Assembly: GCF_935825525.1 (NCBI RefSeq)
Contig: NZ_CAKXZT010000140.1
Span: 1-64,000 of the forward strand
Direction of reading: 5' to 3'
Source of the DNA: Mesorhizobium escarrei
Lineage (GTDB): Bacteria; Pseudomonadota; Alphaproteobacteria; Rhizobiales; Rhizobiaceae
Length of the DNA stretch: 64,000 nt
This document shows, piece after piece, positions 1-9,339 of this stretch. A program made the translations under genes and the position numbers. Under the pieces are notes generated by a model. That model was not told where the DNA came from. It saw nothing but the letters and a program-made list of their open reading frames with translations, and ran no database searches. Numbering within the stretch: position 1 is the stretch's first letter; each line of letters starts with the position of its first letter.

Positions 1-1142
1 GTGGACGGGGTGTCTGACACCGGGGACGGCGCGGCCGTCTGGAAAGCGCCCAGACTGGCCAGATCACTCCCGTTCGCGAGATGAAGGAATTGCGTGGTCG
101 GGAGTGAACCGTCGGCTGCACGGTCCCCCCGCGCCGTACTGTCGTCCAACGACACAAAATCGCTGGAGTCCACCGTTACAGGCATCGTCCAGGAATTGCC
201 TTCGGTCGATCCGTACGCTTCCACTTTTCCGGTTCCGGCCGAAAGATTGTTGCGGAAGGTATGCTCCCCTGCCCAAAATCCATAGTTATATAGGCCGTTG
301 TTGTACGCGGTATTGTTCTCGAGCGTCACTGGATCGGAGGACTCCGCGGAAAAACCGACCGAACGATTCCCCCACGCGACGTTATCGCTTACGGTATGGC
401 CACCGGAGGTGCTGGTCGTACCCTGGCGAGCGCCGCCCAGCTTGAAGCCATATCCATCACCACCCGCGCTGCCATCATTGGCGTAGCCATTGTCAAAGGC
501 CCAGTTGCCCTCGATGACATAGGACCCAGCATCCGTGTTGTTTTGCGCGTTGAAGAAATCGAAGCCATCGTCCGAGTTGGCCCACGCTTTATTGCCCCTC
601 AGGACGTTGCCCGTGCCTGTGGTGGACCCGATGGCGAAGCCGTCCGCGTTGTCGCGATTCAGATCTTGGTTGTGGTGTGAGTCGTTATTGAGAAGCAGGT
701 TGTTCGAGCCGGCACCGAAAAGCGAAATGCCCTTTCCCTCCCACTGGGAATTCCATCCGTTGTGATGGACGTCCAGCATCTCGATTATATTGTTATGCGA
801 TTCCCCTTGGATCGCGAGGCCACCTGCAGCGCCATTCTTGATCTCAAGGCCCTTGATGTGGTTCCAAGACACGCTGTTCATGTCGACCACGTTGCCGCCG
901 CTCGTCAACGAGCCGTCCAGGATGGGTACCTCATCCTGGTAGTTTGTCACTGTGATCGGATTGCCACTCGTGCCGTCATTGGTGAGCTGCACTCCAGATG
1001 TGAGCTTATAGACACCTCCGCGCATATAGATCGTATCGCCGGGCTTTGCGATATCGTGCGCATGCTGAAGCGATGCGAACGGTGCTTCCAACAGACCAGT
1101 AGCATTGTTTGATCCATCGGGGGACACATAGTAAGACGCCAT
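1..1142 (-). CDS. Family 9 (PL9-type) pectate lyase, N-terminal part; runs off the window
   Basis: The frame is open from the ATG at 1142 to the window edge, so about 380 residues are visible and the C-terminus is missing. A strong Shine-Dalgarno (AAGGAGAG) precedes the ATG. The protein starts MASYYVSPDGS without a signal peptide and has Asn/Gly-rich rungs typical of a right-handed parallel beta-helix. The PL9 calcium-site pattern is present: an Asp in NADGF (residue 167), then 24 residues later DDGFD (D191, D192, D195). A Lys in GFKLGG (residue 234) fits the catalytic base. Family members cleave polygalacturonate by Ca-dependent beta-elimination. The absent signal peptide suggests type I secretion through C-terminal repeats outside the window; that is inference. 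Fold is clear, substrate less certain. Confidence 0.8.
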   Translation of the reverse strand, partial: MASYYVSPDGSNNATGLLEAPFASLQHAHDIAKPGDTIYMRGGVYKLTSGVQLTNDGTSGNPITVTNYQDEVPILDGSLTSGGNVVDMNSVSWNHIKGLEIKNGAAGGLAIQGESHNNIIEMLDVHHNGWNSQWEGKGISLFGAGSNNLLLNNDSHHNQDLNRDNADGFAIGSTTGTGNVLRGNKAWANSDDGFDFFNAQNNTDAGSYVIEGNWAFDNGYANDGSAGGDGYGFKLGGARQGTTSTSGGHTVSDNVAWGNRSVGFSAESSDPVTLENNTAYNNGLYNYGFWAGEHTFRNNLSAGTGKVEAYGSTEGNSWTMPVTVDSSDFVSLDDSTARGDRAADGSLPTTQFLHLANGSDLASLGAFQTAAPSPVSDTPS

Positions 1143-1596
1143 TCTGTCTCTCCTTATAAGTGTATTTAATCTCAGATTTCAACTGAGAGTTTAGTTGCAT
1201 TTTCCCCAAAGACGCATTGTTATTGATTCGATTCTTTGAGAGTGCGAGGGCTGATTGGACGCCTAATGCGACAAGACTTTGTTCAGCCCCCGAAATTCCA
1301 CAGAAAGTCGAAGAGGCGTGTCATCTCCATGGGAGGGCACCTCGAGCGGCTGCCAGGCACCAGCGGACAAGTCCGAATTCAGCAACGCGACGCAGATCGC
1401 GTGTCATTCCGGAGTTCTCGCAGCTTAGGAGGCTACATTTGCAACGGCCCGGTCGCGCGGGCGCCAGAGTCGCAGGCTCCGTACTCACCGCCTCTACGCG
1501 GCTCGTAAAGCCGGGCCAGGAAAGGTCAACCTGTTGAAAGCTCACACTTAGCCATAGGTCACTCGAAGACCCTGGCCTCGGGGCAGATGTGACGAA
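1143..1596. other. Intergenic stretch, no supported gene
   Basis: This holds the upstream region of the pectate lyase; an AT-rich part at about 1150-1215 is a likely promoter zone. Short open frames on both strands have no recognisable family, no ribosome binding site and no conserved-looking composition. It may be debris from the mobile element activity visible just downstream. Confidence 0.5.
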
Positions 1597-1745
1597 ATGG
1601 ACGAAGTCACAGGCGATGGCCATGCCGAATTGCTCGACGACGGCTCGATCGAGATCACCTTCGCCTATCACACGGCGACGAGACCATACTCAAAGCGACG
1701 CGGGATACTTCTTCAACAGCTGGCTTCTGTAATGGGCCTCGATAG
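1597..1745 (+). pseudogene. C-terminal scrap of a small hypothetical protein, frameshifted
   Basis: From 1597 the frame reads MDEVTGDGHAELLDDGSIEI and ends in FAYH. A shift of frame after about 1672 continues in the same style as GDETILKATRDTSST. Acidic repeats of this kind are common at the end of small rhizobial hypothetical proteins found beside insertion sequences. No intact upstream part or start was found, so this looks like a remnant. The family assignment is from memory of similar tails and is weak. Confidence 0.35.
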
Positions 1746-1928
1746 GTCAATCCCTTTTTGCGTCGTCCAGTTGCAGGGGGTCGGTGCGCGACCGCCACCT
1801 GATGGAGTTTAAAGAGGATAAGGCCGACCAATCTAGTGACGCGTAATCGCGATGCCACGCAGGCTGTTGCGGTCTGACCTTATCCATCGTCCCGGCAACG
1901 GGACCTCGCTTCGGGAGGACCTGGTGTC

Positions 1929-3165
1929 GTGAACCCGCCCGAATACCGTTGTTCTCCCCTTGCCTACCGTGAGCTCGATGACGCGCTCGGATTGACGGAC
2001 ATGGTTGGCGACGAGCTCGTCGATCCGCGCACCGGCAAGAGCCGCCAGCACGAGATGACAGGATTGCTTCGCCAATCCGTCTTCGGTCGCCTGGGTGGCT
2101 ACGAGGACGTGAACGACGCCGACCGCCTGGGACGTGACCCGGCGATGCGATGGATTGTCGGCGGCCACGCCGTTGCAAGAGCAGCGGCATCGAGTTCCTT
2201 GCCGGCGACCAGAACCTCGCCGTACTGGCTGATCTGTCAGGGCAATGGATTGACCGGGTGCACGCCCGGCATCCGCCAAGGCCATCGTGCTCGACATGGA
2301 TTCCAGCGTCAGCCCGATCAGGAAGGTGCCGCCTACAATGAGCACTTTGCCTGCACCTGCTATCATCCGCTGTTCGTGTTCAACCAGTTCGGCGATCTGG
2401 AACGCAGCGAACTTCGTCCGGGCAACGTTCACAGCGCTGACGGCTGGCGCGGCGTTCTGGACCCCGTAGTTGAGCGTTACCGGGAACGGGACCTACGCCG
2501 CTATTTTCGAGGCGATGCCGCGTTCGCTGCACCGGACATCTATGAGTTTCTGGAGGCCGAGGGCTACAAGTATACGATCCGTCTCAAGGCCAACGTGATC
2601 CTTCAGCAAAGCATCGCCTATCTGCTGACGCGACCTGTCGGCCGCCCACCCAATCATGTGGTTCGCACCTATGCCAACTTCAGCTATCGGGCAGGATCAT
2701 GGGACAGGAAGCGCCGCGTCGTCGCCAAGGTCGAATGGCACCAAGCCAGCCCTATCCGACCGTTGGCTTCATCGTCACCAACCTGAGCCGCCCGGCCAAA
2801 CGCGTGGTCGCCTTCTACAATCATCGCGGCACGGCCGAGCAGCACATCAAGGAAGGCAAGAACGCGATTCAATGGACCCGGCTGTCATGCCGGAAATTCC
2901 AGAACAATGCCGTGCGGCTTCAGCTTCATGCGCTCGCCTTCATTCTCGATAACTTCATGCGCACGCTGGCTCTGCCGGAGTCGGTCAAGCAATGGTCGCT
3001 GACCAGCCTGGAGGAGAAGCTGATCAAGATCGGCGCCAGGATCGTCACGCACGGCCGCTACGTCACGTTCCAGTTGGCTGAGGTCGCGGTGCCGAGGGGC
3101 CTGTTTTCCGAAATCCTGCGCTGATCGCCGAACTGCGGCCGCCGCCCGATCCAGCGCCGGCGTGA
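1929..3165 (+). pseudogene. IS1380-family transposase, multiply frameshifted
   Basis: Fragments in two frames line up with an IS1380 transposase. The N-terminal part has YRELDDALGLTDMVGDELVD and LGGYEDVNDADRLGRDP. A central catalytic Asp lies in IVLDMDSS, a second in FRGDAAFAAPDIYEF, and the Glu in YNHRGTAEQHIKEGKNA, so the DDE triad residues are still readable. Frame changes occur near 2150, 2335 and 2750. A missing base at about 3118 gives an early stop at 3122-3124, whereas the ancestral frame would end at 3165 (LIAELRPPPDPAPA then stop). It cannot make an active transposase. The exact ends of the element could not be fixed. Confidence 0.85.
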
Positions 3166-3514
3166 CGCGTCCGGTTGTCATGAGCTCCAGCAAGAACCAC
3201 GGGAGAGGTGTGCATTTATCACGAGAATCGGCGCAATCACCAGCCTCGGAAGGCTCGCTCGGGCCGATGGGCGGCCAATCAAGGCGAAAAACCTCCCGCA
3301 CCGCGCTCATATTGCCTGGGGCGGCCATGTGGGATAGTGTTCCGCCAGAAAATCAGGGGGTCATCCGGTAAATGTCGATTTAAATACAGCCCCTCCGTAA
3401 AACCCCGGGGTTGGAGCTAGTGCTAGAGGCAATTGAACCTAACTTGTACTTGGGCTAACGGGCTACCGAGTGGCCCGTATTGCGCAGAGCTAAAGCACTA
3501 TCAGGGAGCGGACA
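3166..3514. other. Non-coding tail of the IS1380 remnant and upstream region of the methyltransferase
   Basis: No gene is supported here. The first 200 bases directly follow the transposase reading frame and are probably the element's 3' non-coding part. The last 100 bases are the leader of the downstream methyltransferase gene, with a GGGAG box at 3504-3508. No clear terminal inverted repeat was found. Confidence 0.45.
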
Positions 3515-4330
3515 ATGGGACAAACTCATGAGAAGACTGAAGCCGTCTCCGAGTACCTTTCTAAGCTTGAGGTGCATGAGGAGTGGAAGAGGGCGTACCA
3601 CACGAAGGCTAATGAGCGGTTCTACGAACTTGCTTTCGACTTTATCGCGGCGGAGTTGGTTGCATCGGGGAGCGGCGTACTCGATGTTGGTTGTGGTCCT
3701 GGGTTTCACGCAATAAGGCTTGCCAAGCGGGGGTTCAAGGTATTGGCATGCGATTTTTCGCCGCCTATCTTGGAGAGGGCTCGGCAAAACGTGCGAGCTT
3801 CAGGATTAGAGGGCAAAATAACAATAGTACGAGAAGACATAACCAACCTGAGTGTTGCCGAAGGCTCGCAAAACAACATCCTCTGCTGGGGGGTATTGAT
3901 GCATATACCAGACTTGAAGGCTGCAGTGGCGGAGCTAAGCCGGGTCCTGAAACCGGGAGGCACACTGGTTGTCGCAGAGAACAACAGCGCCTCCATACAG
4001 TCACTTGCACTTCGGACGCTCAGGAAATTGCGGAAACGCACGCCTCCGCGGCGCGCGCCCGAGGGCTTCGAGTACTGGCAGGAGCGAACGTCTGGCACGT
4101 TGCTTACCAGAGAGGTCGATATCTCATGGCTGGTAAGCGAGTTTGCAGCGGCAAAGCTTGTACTCCGTCGGCGCATCGCAGGGCAGTTCACCGAAGCCTA
4201 CGTAAAGGCACCTCGGGGGTTCGATGTGCCTATCCATCTCTTTAACGGACTATGGTTCCGCTATATTCGGAGCCCAGGCCCGGCGGGGGGTAATGTGCTG
4301 ATTTTTGAGAAACCTAAGTCTACGACCTAA
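3515..4330 (+). CDS. Class I SAM-dependent methyltransferase
   Basis: A 271-residue protein of the Methyltransf_11/25 type. Motif I, VLDVGCGPG, lies at residues 55-63. The acidic residue closing strand 2 is D80 (VLACD). The LSRVLKPGG motif before strand 5 is typical. GGGAG seven bases ahead of the ATG supports the start. It would methylate a small molecule or glycan intermediate; the substrate cannot be read from sequence. It lies on the opposite strand to the glycan genes that follow and has somewhat lower GC than the core block, consistent with an accessory gene. A role in O-methylating a surface sugar is inference from position only. Confidence 0.8.
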   Translation: MGQTHEKTEAVSEYLSKLEVHEEWKRAYHTKANERFYELAFDFIAAELVASGSGVLDVGCGPGFHAIRLAKRGFKVLACDFSPPILERARQNVRASGLEGKITIVREDITNLSVAEGSQNNILCWGVLMHIPDLKAAVAELSRVLKPGGTLVVAENNSASIQSLALRTLRKLRKRTPPRRAPEGFEYWQERTSGTLLTREVDISWLVSEFAAAKLVLRRRIAGQFTEAYVKAPRGFDVPIHLFNGLWFRYIRSPGPAGGNVLIFEKPKSTT

Positions 4331-4564
4331 GCGGCAATGACACATCATGTAAGCAATCCCTAATAATCCAGACGCTATTCAATTCAAAGTATCAAGGCGT
4401 TCGCGGACAATCTCGCATCTGCGCTAATTCAACCGCTACTGGCTTCTTGTCAGCCGGCCAGGCCGCGCAACAAGCTTCAAGGGCCGCTTCGTGAGCAACC
4501 CGCCACCATCAGACACTGGATCAGGTTTGTCCAGCGACCTAGCCAAAATGGCTGAGGTGGTCTA

Positions 4565-5494
4565 CTACGATGATCCGCCAGTCTGGATCTTGTGCTTGAT
4601 CCACTGGCGCTCCATCCTTGCACGTTCCGTAGAGTCTATGACGTGCTCGCCACGCTGCTGCCGAACATAATCGAGGAACGTCGCTACCGGCACGAACCAG
4701 CCATTCTTCGAGGCAAGACGCTTTATGAGTTCCCTGAACCGCCGATTGAGATTTCCGTTCGTGTCCTGGAAACCCGCTGCGAAATGCGTATACATGATGC
4801 AGGCACCGCCCTCAGCTTCAAGGCGATCTTGGTTTGCTTCCGAAATGGTACGAACAAACGAATCGACTTTCGGCCCCTCAGATGATGAGAACCATTGTTT
4901 CACAAAGGGCCTCTCGGGATCGTAATATGGCATACGAGGATAGGTCTTCATCGTGTTAATATCCCCGGTAATGAAATTGCGTACATAATCTATACGATCG
5001 CGGCAGAGATCTCCCCAAAAGTAAGGACTTTCTTCGCAATGACCGTAGAAATGGAGTCTTTTCAGATGAAGAAGCTTATATGCTTGCCTCCTGATCCCGC
5101 TCAGCCGAGCATCTCCCCAATAGATGTTCTCGGCGGAGCTCGCGTGATTAGCCATGGTTCGAGGGTAGCTGCCAAACAACTCGCGGAAGCGTTCAAGGCT
5201 ATGCGCGATATCGGGTCGCTCTGAGCTGTGGTAGGTTGCGCCGTGAAAGCCTATCTCAAATCCATCGCGGCGAAGTTCACGGATATACGCCAGATAAGCC
5301 GGATCCTCACAGGTAGCTCCGCCTATCTTGGAGTTTTGGGATCCGCGAATTGGCCAAACAGATTTCGTAGTATGAAGGCCATAGTCGCGCAGGCACTCAT
5401 AAACCTTCTCAAAATTGCCAGGGACTGCAAGGTCAGTGTCGTCAAACACCGTGAACACGAAGGACTTGCCATCTGGCCAGCATAACTTTTCCAT
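4565..5494 (-). CDS. Polysaccharide deacetylase-like protein
   Basis: A 309-residue protein with no signal peptide. The N-terminus carries FTVFDDTD (residues 14-21), the usual first Asp-containing strand of the NodB/CE4 barrel. GFEIGFHGATYHSS (residues 79-91) resembles the His metal-binding motif. The fit is loose: the canonical HSxxH is replaced by H84 and H89, so metal binding and activity may differ. Members remove N-acetyl or O-acetyl groups from glycans or act on related C-N bonds. It is the last gene of the minus-strand run, 35 bases after the FemAB-like gene, so probably cotranscribed with it. Cytoplasmic location suggests action on a precursor rather than on finished polymer. Confidence 0.7.
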   Translation of the reverse strand: MEKLCWPDGKSFVFTVFDDTDLAVPGNFEKVYECLRDYGLHTTKSVWPIRGSQNSKIGGATCEDPAYLAYIRELRRDGFEIGFHGATYHSSERPDIAHSLERFRELFGSYPRTMANHASSAENIYWGDARLSGIRRQAYKLLHLKRLHFYGHCEESPYFWGDLCRDRIDYVRNFITGDINTMKTYPRMPYYDPERPFVKQWFSSSEGPKVDSFVRTISEANQDRLEAEGGACIMYTHFAAGFQDTNGNLNRRFRELIKRLASKNGWFVPVATFLDYVRQQRGEHVIDSTERARMERQWIKHKIQTGGSS

Positions 5495-5529
5495 TCGAGC
5501 CTACCTTACGCCCTCGAACCCGTCGGCCA

Positions 5530-6597
5530 CTACTTAATCATGGCATGAAACCCGTCTCGACGTGCGATCGAAGGATCGGCCCGTGATCTCAAATTAAAGA
5601 TCCGGCGATTCCAACCACCGGGCGCGTAGTACAACATTCTCCCGGCATCTCGAAGCATAGATGTTACAATGCTCCCGGATGCTCTAAACTGCTGGTAAAT
5701 TACTGTATCACCACCATATTTTTTCTTGTAAGCGCCGTCGCCGCCCCAGTAGTACCAATGCACGCCACGGCGCTTCCAATACTTCATCGCATACCAAAGC
5801 ATGGCCTCATTCGGCCGCACGATCTGGTACTCACGAAGGCTGGCGTTTCCCCAAAAATAGGAAATATCGTTAAATCCAGCGAATATACCTGTGGCAATGC
5901 TCCGCCCATCTGAATCACGCGCGCGCAAGAGAAGTAAGTCTCCGGTCGGGTAGACGTGTCTGATAAGAGCCTCCACGCGATTCATGCCGTATGTTGGCCG
6001 CATATTCTGCTTATCGAAGACGTCTTCCAACTGAGTGAAGTACTCTGCTGCAAATCCATCCGGCGCGGCTTCCTCGATAACGACTCCGGACCTGGCAGCT
6101 TTCCTAATGCAGCTCCGGCATCCTCCTCCGTCCATACGGGCGAAAAGCTCGTCCTCTGTCATCAGAAGGTTCGATCGAAAAGTACGGACGAGCTGCGCCT
6201 TGACTCTGACGTCTCTGAAGTGCTCCCCGGTCAGATAAGGATCTGAAATTTCCAGATGGTGGCAGCCCAGTTCACAAAATGCGTAGCGGATGAGCGCGTC
6301 GACCGCATCGGCTCTGGACACGTCGTGCCGCAGATTGAATCCCATATACGGGGTCGTCCAGCCTGGGAATGGACTTCCTAGTATTTGAAAACCCATCCGC
6401 CGGACGATGACGCCTACAAAAAATCCAACTGTCACGCCGGCGTCTTCAATTCGGGCCACAACCGGATCCCCGGCCTGGGTCTCGCAAACGAAATCAATCC
6501 ATGCCTTTCGCTGCGAAAAAGTTCGGTCGCTGAAAGAATCGAGGAGCGGCCAATCTACGCCGGTATAGACCTCCCTTATCAGTTTCATCCCGCCCAT
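5530..6597 (-). CDS. FemAB/GNAT-like acyltransferase (Acetyltransf_6 type)
   Basis: A 355-residue protein. The start at 6597 is fixed by GGAGG eight bases upstream; the in-frame ATG three codons later is less well placed. The central part (FRSNLLMTEDELFARMD, then CRSCIRKAARSGV and the later YFWGNAS and YYWGGDGAYKKKYGGD) matches the C-terminal GNAT fold of FemAB-related proteins. These are encoded in many exopolysaccharide loci. FemAB enzymes transfer amino acids from aminoacyl-tRNA to peptidoglycan precursors; the bacterial polysaccharide-locus members have mostly unknown acyl donors. With an ATP-grasp ligase upstream and a deacetylase downstream, transfer of an acyl or aminoacyl group to a sugar amine is a reasonable guess. 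Confidence 0.75.
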   Translation of the reverse strand: MGGMKLIREVYTGVDWPLLDSFSDRTFSQRKAWIDFVCETQAGDPVVARIEDAGVTVGFFVGVIVRRMGFQILGSPFPGWTTPYMGFNLRHDVSRADAVDALIRYAFCELGCHHLEISDPYLTGEHFRDVRVKAQLVRTFRSNLLMTEDELFARMDGGGCRSCIRKAARSGVVIEEAAPDGFAAEYFTQLEDVFDKQNMRPTYGMNRVEALIRHVYPTGDLLLLRARDSDGRSIATGIFAGFNDISYFWGNASLREYQIVRPNEAMLWYAMKYWKRRGVHWYYWGGDGAYKKKYGGDTVIYQQFRASGSIVTSMLRDAGRMLYYAPGGWNRRIFNLRSRADPSIARRDGFHAMIK

Positions 6598-6707
6598 CCC
6601 GCATACCTCCAGTTACATGATACGATAGGTCTAAGGTCTTGAAAACTGAAATTTTTGGCGTCATGTGAAAAGAATAGGTGAAATTTGAACACCTCAAGCG
6701 CCATATT

Positions 6708-7535
6708 CTATTTGAGGCTTCTTACCGGCCACTTTCGCCTTACGGCGTCATAGAGGCCGAGAACAACAAGACATCGTCTCAGCGCTACCCGGAGCGGCTT
6801 GGGGAGAGCAGCCAAGGGCGGCAACAGACCCGCTTGCCGCTTTTTTGCCAATGAAACAGACCAGTCATACGACACGCGCTTTACCTCGATGGCTTGGCGT
6901 GCGGTATCCAGAACTAGATAGGTGGCGCGTGGATCTGAGGTTCGCGATTCCCCGACCGATCCCGGATTGACGAGGTAGTAGGCACCCTCCTTGAGGTTGA
7001 TCTCGTCGCCGGGAAGTTGTCGTGGCATGGAGTCCTGCCATTCGAAGACGCCAAGGCGGTGTGTGTGTCCGAAGGCACAGATCCGGATGCCAGCGGGGTG
7101 ATCCATCAGTGCCTCGAAGCTTTGTCGGCGCCGTTCGTCATTGTCCAATCGAACGGTTTCACAATTTTTCTCCGGGTGCAGCGCACCATGAACCGCAATC
7201 AACTCATCGCTAATCTCGGCCTTGAGAGGCAGTCCGGCAAGAAATGATACCGCTTCCGAGCCGAGTCGCCGGCGTGTCCAAAGGATCGCGCGAGCGCCGA
7301 CAAAACCGAAATCGTCGGTGGTGATCTGTCCGCAGACCGCCCTGTCGTGATTTCCAGCAATGCAAGCAACTCCGCATTTTTGTAGCAGGGCTATGCACTC
7401 TGCCGGGTCTGTATTGTAGCCGACGATATCGCCAAGGCATATGATACGGTCCGCCCCTTGCGTAGAGATGTCGTCGAGCGTCGCCTGGAGTGCCTCGAGA
7501 TTGGAGTGAACATCAGAGATGATCGCCAACCTCAT
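6708..7535 (-). CDS. Calcineurin-like metallophosphoesterase
   Basis: A 275-residue cytoplasmic protein of the YfcE/MJ0936-like family. All dimetal motifs are visible: DVH (residues 8-10), GDIVGY (35-40), GNHD (61-64), H116 in AVHGALH, and GHTH (156-159). Such enzymes hydrolyse phosphomonoesters or phosphodiesters, sometimes nucleotides or lipid-linked phosphates. The ATG overlaps the stop codon of the upstream ATP-grasp gene (ATGA), so the two are translationally coupled and likely act in one pathway. It may remove a phosphate from the ATP-grasp product or from a sugar phosphate; the substrate is unknown. Confidence 0.85.
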   Translation of the reverse strand: MRLAIISDVHSNLEALQATLDDISTQGADRIICLGDIVGYNTDPAECIALLQKCGVACIAGNHDRAVCGQITTDDFGFVGARAILWTRRRLGSEAVSFLAGLPLKAEISDELIAVHGALHPEKNCETVRLDNDERRRQSFEALMDHPAGIRICAFGHTHRLGVFEWQDSMPRQLPGDEINLKEGAYYLVNPGSVGESRTSDPRATYLVLDTARQAIEVKRVSYDWSVSLAKKRQAGLLPPLAALPKPLRVALRRCLVVLGLYDAVRRKWPVRSLK

Positions 7536-8725
7536 GCTGCCCTCCGTGTCGCGGATTGCACAAGATGAGAAAGTCGTTTGCTAGCGCTCGAGATGCCCCG
7601 ATGCCACACAACTTGCAGCAGGACCGGATCATCCCAGTTGATATGCGAAATCGTCTCGCAGCGGATCACCCAAGGCAACCACGACCGCAGAGATACCCCG
7701 ACGGAGCGGGCAGCAATAAAATCGCTGGGGAGAGTGCACCATCGGACACCCGGATGGGCTTTCGCAGGAAGCGGGCGGGGTTGGCCAGTTAGATCCGCAT
7801 AGACCAGCGCTGGTATGTTGACACCTGCGCGTGCACCCAGGACATGCCAAAGATTGAAGCGCGGGTTGACTTCCAGAAGGTGAAGCGCACCGTCTGGATC
7901 CCGTTTAAAATCGAACTTGGCGACGCCGCGTAGATCCAGCTTCTGAACCAGGGTGCGGCCCAGCGACGCGACATCGGCCGCATCCGTAGTCTCCAAGGCC
8001 GTGCTGTGACCACATGACTGCGGATAAGTTCGTATTTTCCGCCCCGTAAATTCGCCGGCAATTTCGCCCCGATGATCAACATAGACATGATAGCTTTCGA
8101 TGCGGCTTTCGGGCCCCGGTATCATCTCCTGGACGAGAAGGTCCATCTCGTTGTTGGCCAGACGGGGCCACAGCTCTCGTAGCGCTTTCTCTGTGGCGAC
8201 CTCGATTGCCTTGGCACTGCCTATCTTGTCCCAAGGTGATCGGCGCCTGAGCGGCTTGATGACGACCGGAAAGCGCAGATCAAGGGAAACGGGCGCCGAG
8301 CCTGGACATGGGCGAATCCTTCGCGATGCCGGAACGGGAAGGCTCAGGCGTTCGGCCAAGATTTGGAACCGGGCCTTGTCGACGAGCTCTTCCACCAGCG
8401 GCACTTCGGGCAGGATGAAACGGAAGGCCTGCCCCAGTCGCTCGCGGTATCGCGACACGAACAGCAGATGGGAATCCTCTTCGAAGAAAAGGACGGGGGG
8501 CTCCTGCTGTGCAGTGCCGAAGCGCAGCAACATATCCGCCAGCCCGTCGAGGTTCTTTGAGAAGCCTTCCCAGGGGAGAACCACCCGGACGAACCGCGAA
8601 TAGGTGGTCGGGTCGCCGGCCGGCGCGACAACCGCGCAAGAAACGCCGGCAAGTCCGAGGGGCCGGACCAAGTTCATATCGCCCATGACACAAGCCATGG
8701 GGCTGACGACCGACTTGCGATTCAC
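7532..8725 (-). CDS. ATP-grasp domain ligase
   Basis: About 397 residues from a GTG start at 8725, chosen because AGGAGGAG stands just upstream; the longer frame to 8767 lacks a good site. An N-terminal nucleotide-fold-like segment precedes the ATP-grasp core: FPVVIKPLRR (ATP lysine), LLVQEMIPGPESR (hinge), VAKFDFKRDPDG and LLEVNPRFN (Mg-binding acidic residue and Asn). The family couples ATP-driven acyl-phosphate formation to amide or thioester bond formation, joining a carboxylate to an amine. The C-terminal 100 residues, rich in Trp, are not recognised. Its stop overlaps the start of the phosphoesterase gene. Position suggests it activates or attaches a substituent of a surface glycan; carboxylate and amine partners are unknown. 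Confidence 0.8.
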   Translation of the reverse strand: MNRKSVVSPMACVMGDMNLVRPLGLAGVSCAVVAPAGDPTTYSRFVRVVLPWEGFSKNLDGLADMLLRFGTAQQEPPVLFFEEDSHLLFVSRYRERLGQAFRFILPEVPLVEELVDKARFQILAERLSLPVPASRRIRPCPGSAPVSLDLRFPVVIKPLRRRSPWDKIGSAKAIEVATEKALRELWPRLANNEMDLLVQEMIPGPESRIESYHVYVDHRGEIAGEFTGRKIRTYPQSCGHSTALETTDAADVASLGRTLVQKLDLRGVAKFDFKRDPDGALHLLEVNPRFNLWHVLGARAGVNIPALVYADLTGQPRPLPAKAHPGVRWCTLPSDFIAARSVGVSLRSWLPWVIRCETISHINWDDPVLLQVVWHRGISSASKRLSHLVQSATRRAA

Positions 8726-9076
8726 AGGAGCTCCTCCTGTCCACCGCGGAGGGCGAGCGCGATGCATTCAAATCTTATTTGAGCAGCGCCGAGGCGGCCA
8801 AGGTAGCCAGGCCTCAATATCGTGCGAAAAGGCCGATCTTTACAGGTACAGGTGCACATCATGGCGCTCCAGCTCAATATCGGGCCGTTCAGGGAACGTG
8901 AAAGTCCACTCATGAGTTGCCAGTCCTACTTGCCACTTCCATCGTTCAGGCTGCCATCACGACGGTCGTCGTCGGTTACGTGGCGGCCGGGCACAAAATG
9001 ATTCCTCCAAACGGAAAAACCACCGGCACTACCCGGTCGGCCGCGAACACCAGACAAACGCTCCGAAAGGAACGCC

Positions 9077-9134
9077 GCCGGCGGCTTGAAACTCCGGTCG
9101 GGCTACGCCCCCCTGCCCGTCTCAAGCCGCCGGC
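9077..9134. repeat. 13-bp perfect inverted repeat with 32-base spacer
   Basis: GCCGGCGGCTTGA at 9077-9089 is exactly mirrored by TCAAGCCGCCGGC at 9122-9134. The spacer contains a TCGGGCTACGCCC motif like those seen beside rhizobial transposase genes. It could be a terminator-like structure or the residue of an insertion sequence end. Confidence 0.6.
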
Positions 9135-9292
9135 ATTCTCATCCTGATTGACGCTGCGCTCCTCACTTGATTGCTGCCCGCAGCGGTATGACTGTCGCTT
9201 CGATAGTGTAATTGAGTGCTTCTCGTATGTGCGATGCGTCGGACGTCCCCGCTGCCGTCGCTGCGCAGCGCGATCACTTCCTGTGCATATGT

Positions 9293-9339
9293 CGCCCGAC
9301 GATCCGGATGAGCCGACGTCCCATCCGGGTCGTCGGGCG
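9293..9339. repeat. 18-bp stem hairpin downstream of the dehydratase gene
   Basis: The arm at 9293-9310 pairs with 9322-9339 over 18 bp with a single G-T type mismatch and an 11-base loop. It lies about 140 bases past the stop of the dehydratase gene on the minus strand. There is no T tract, so a factor-independent terminator is not certain; it may stabilise the mRNA end. Confidence 0.6.

Noticed and set aside
1321..1671. 116-codon minus-strand frame upstream of the pectate lyase
   Set aside because: No family likeness, and it is antisense to the better supported gene scrap.
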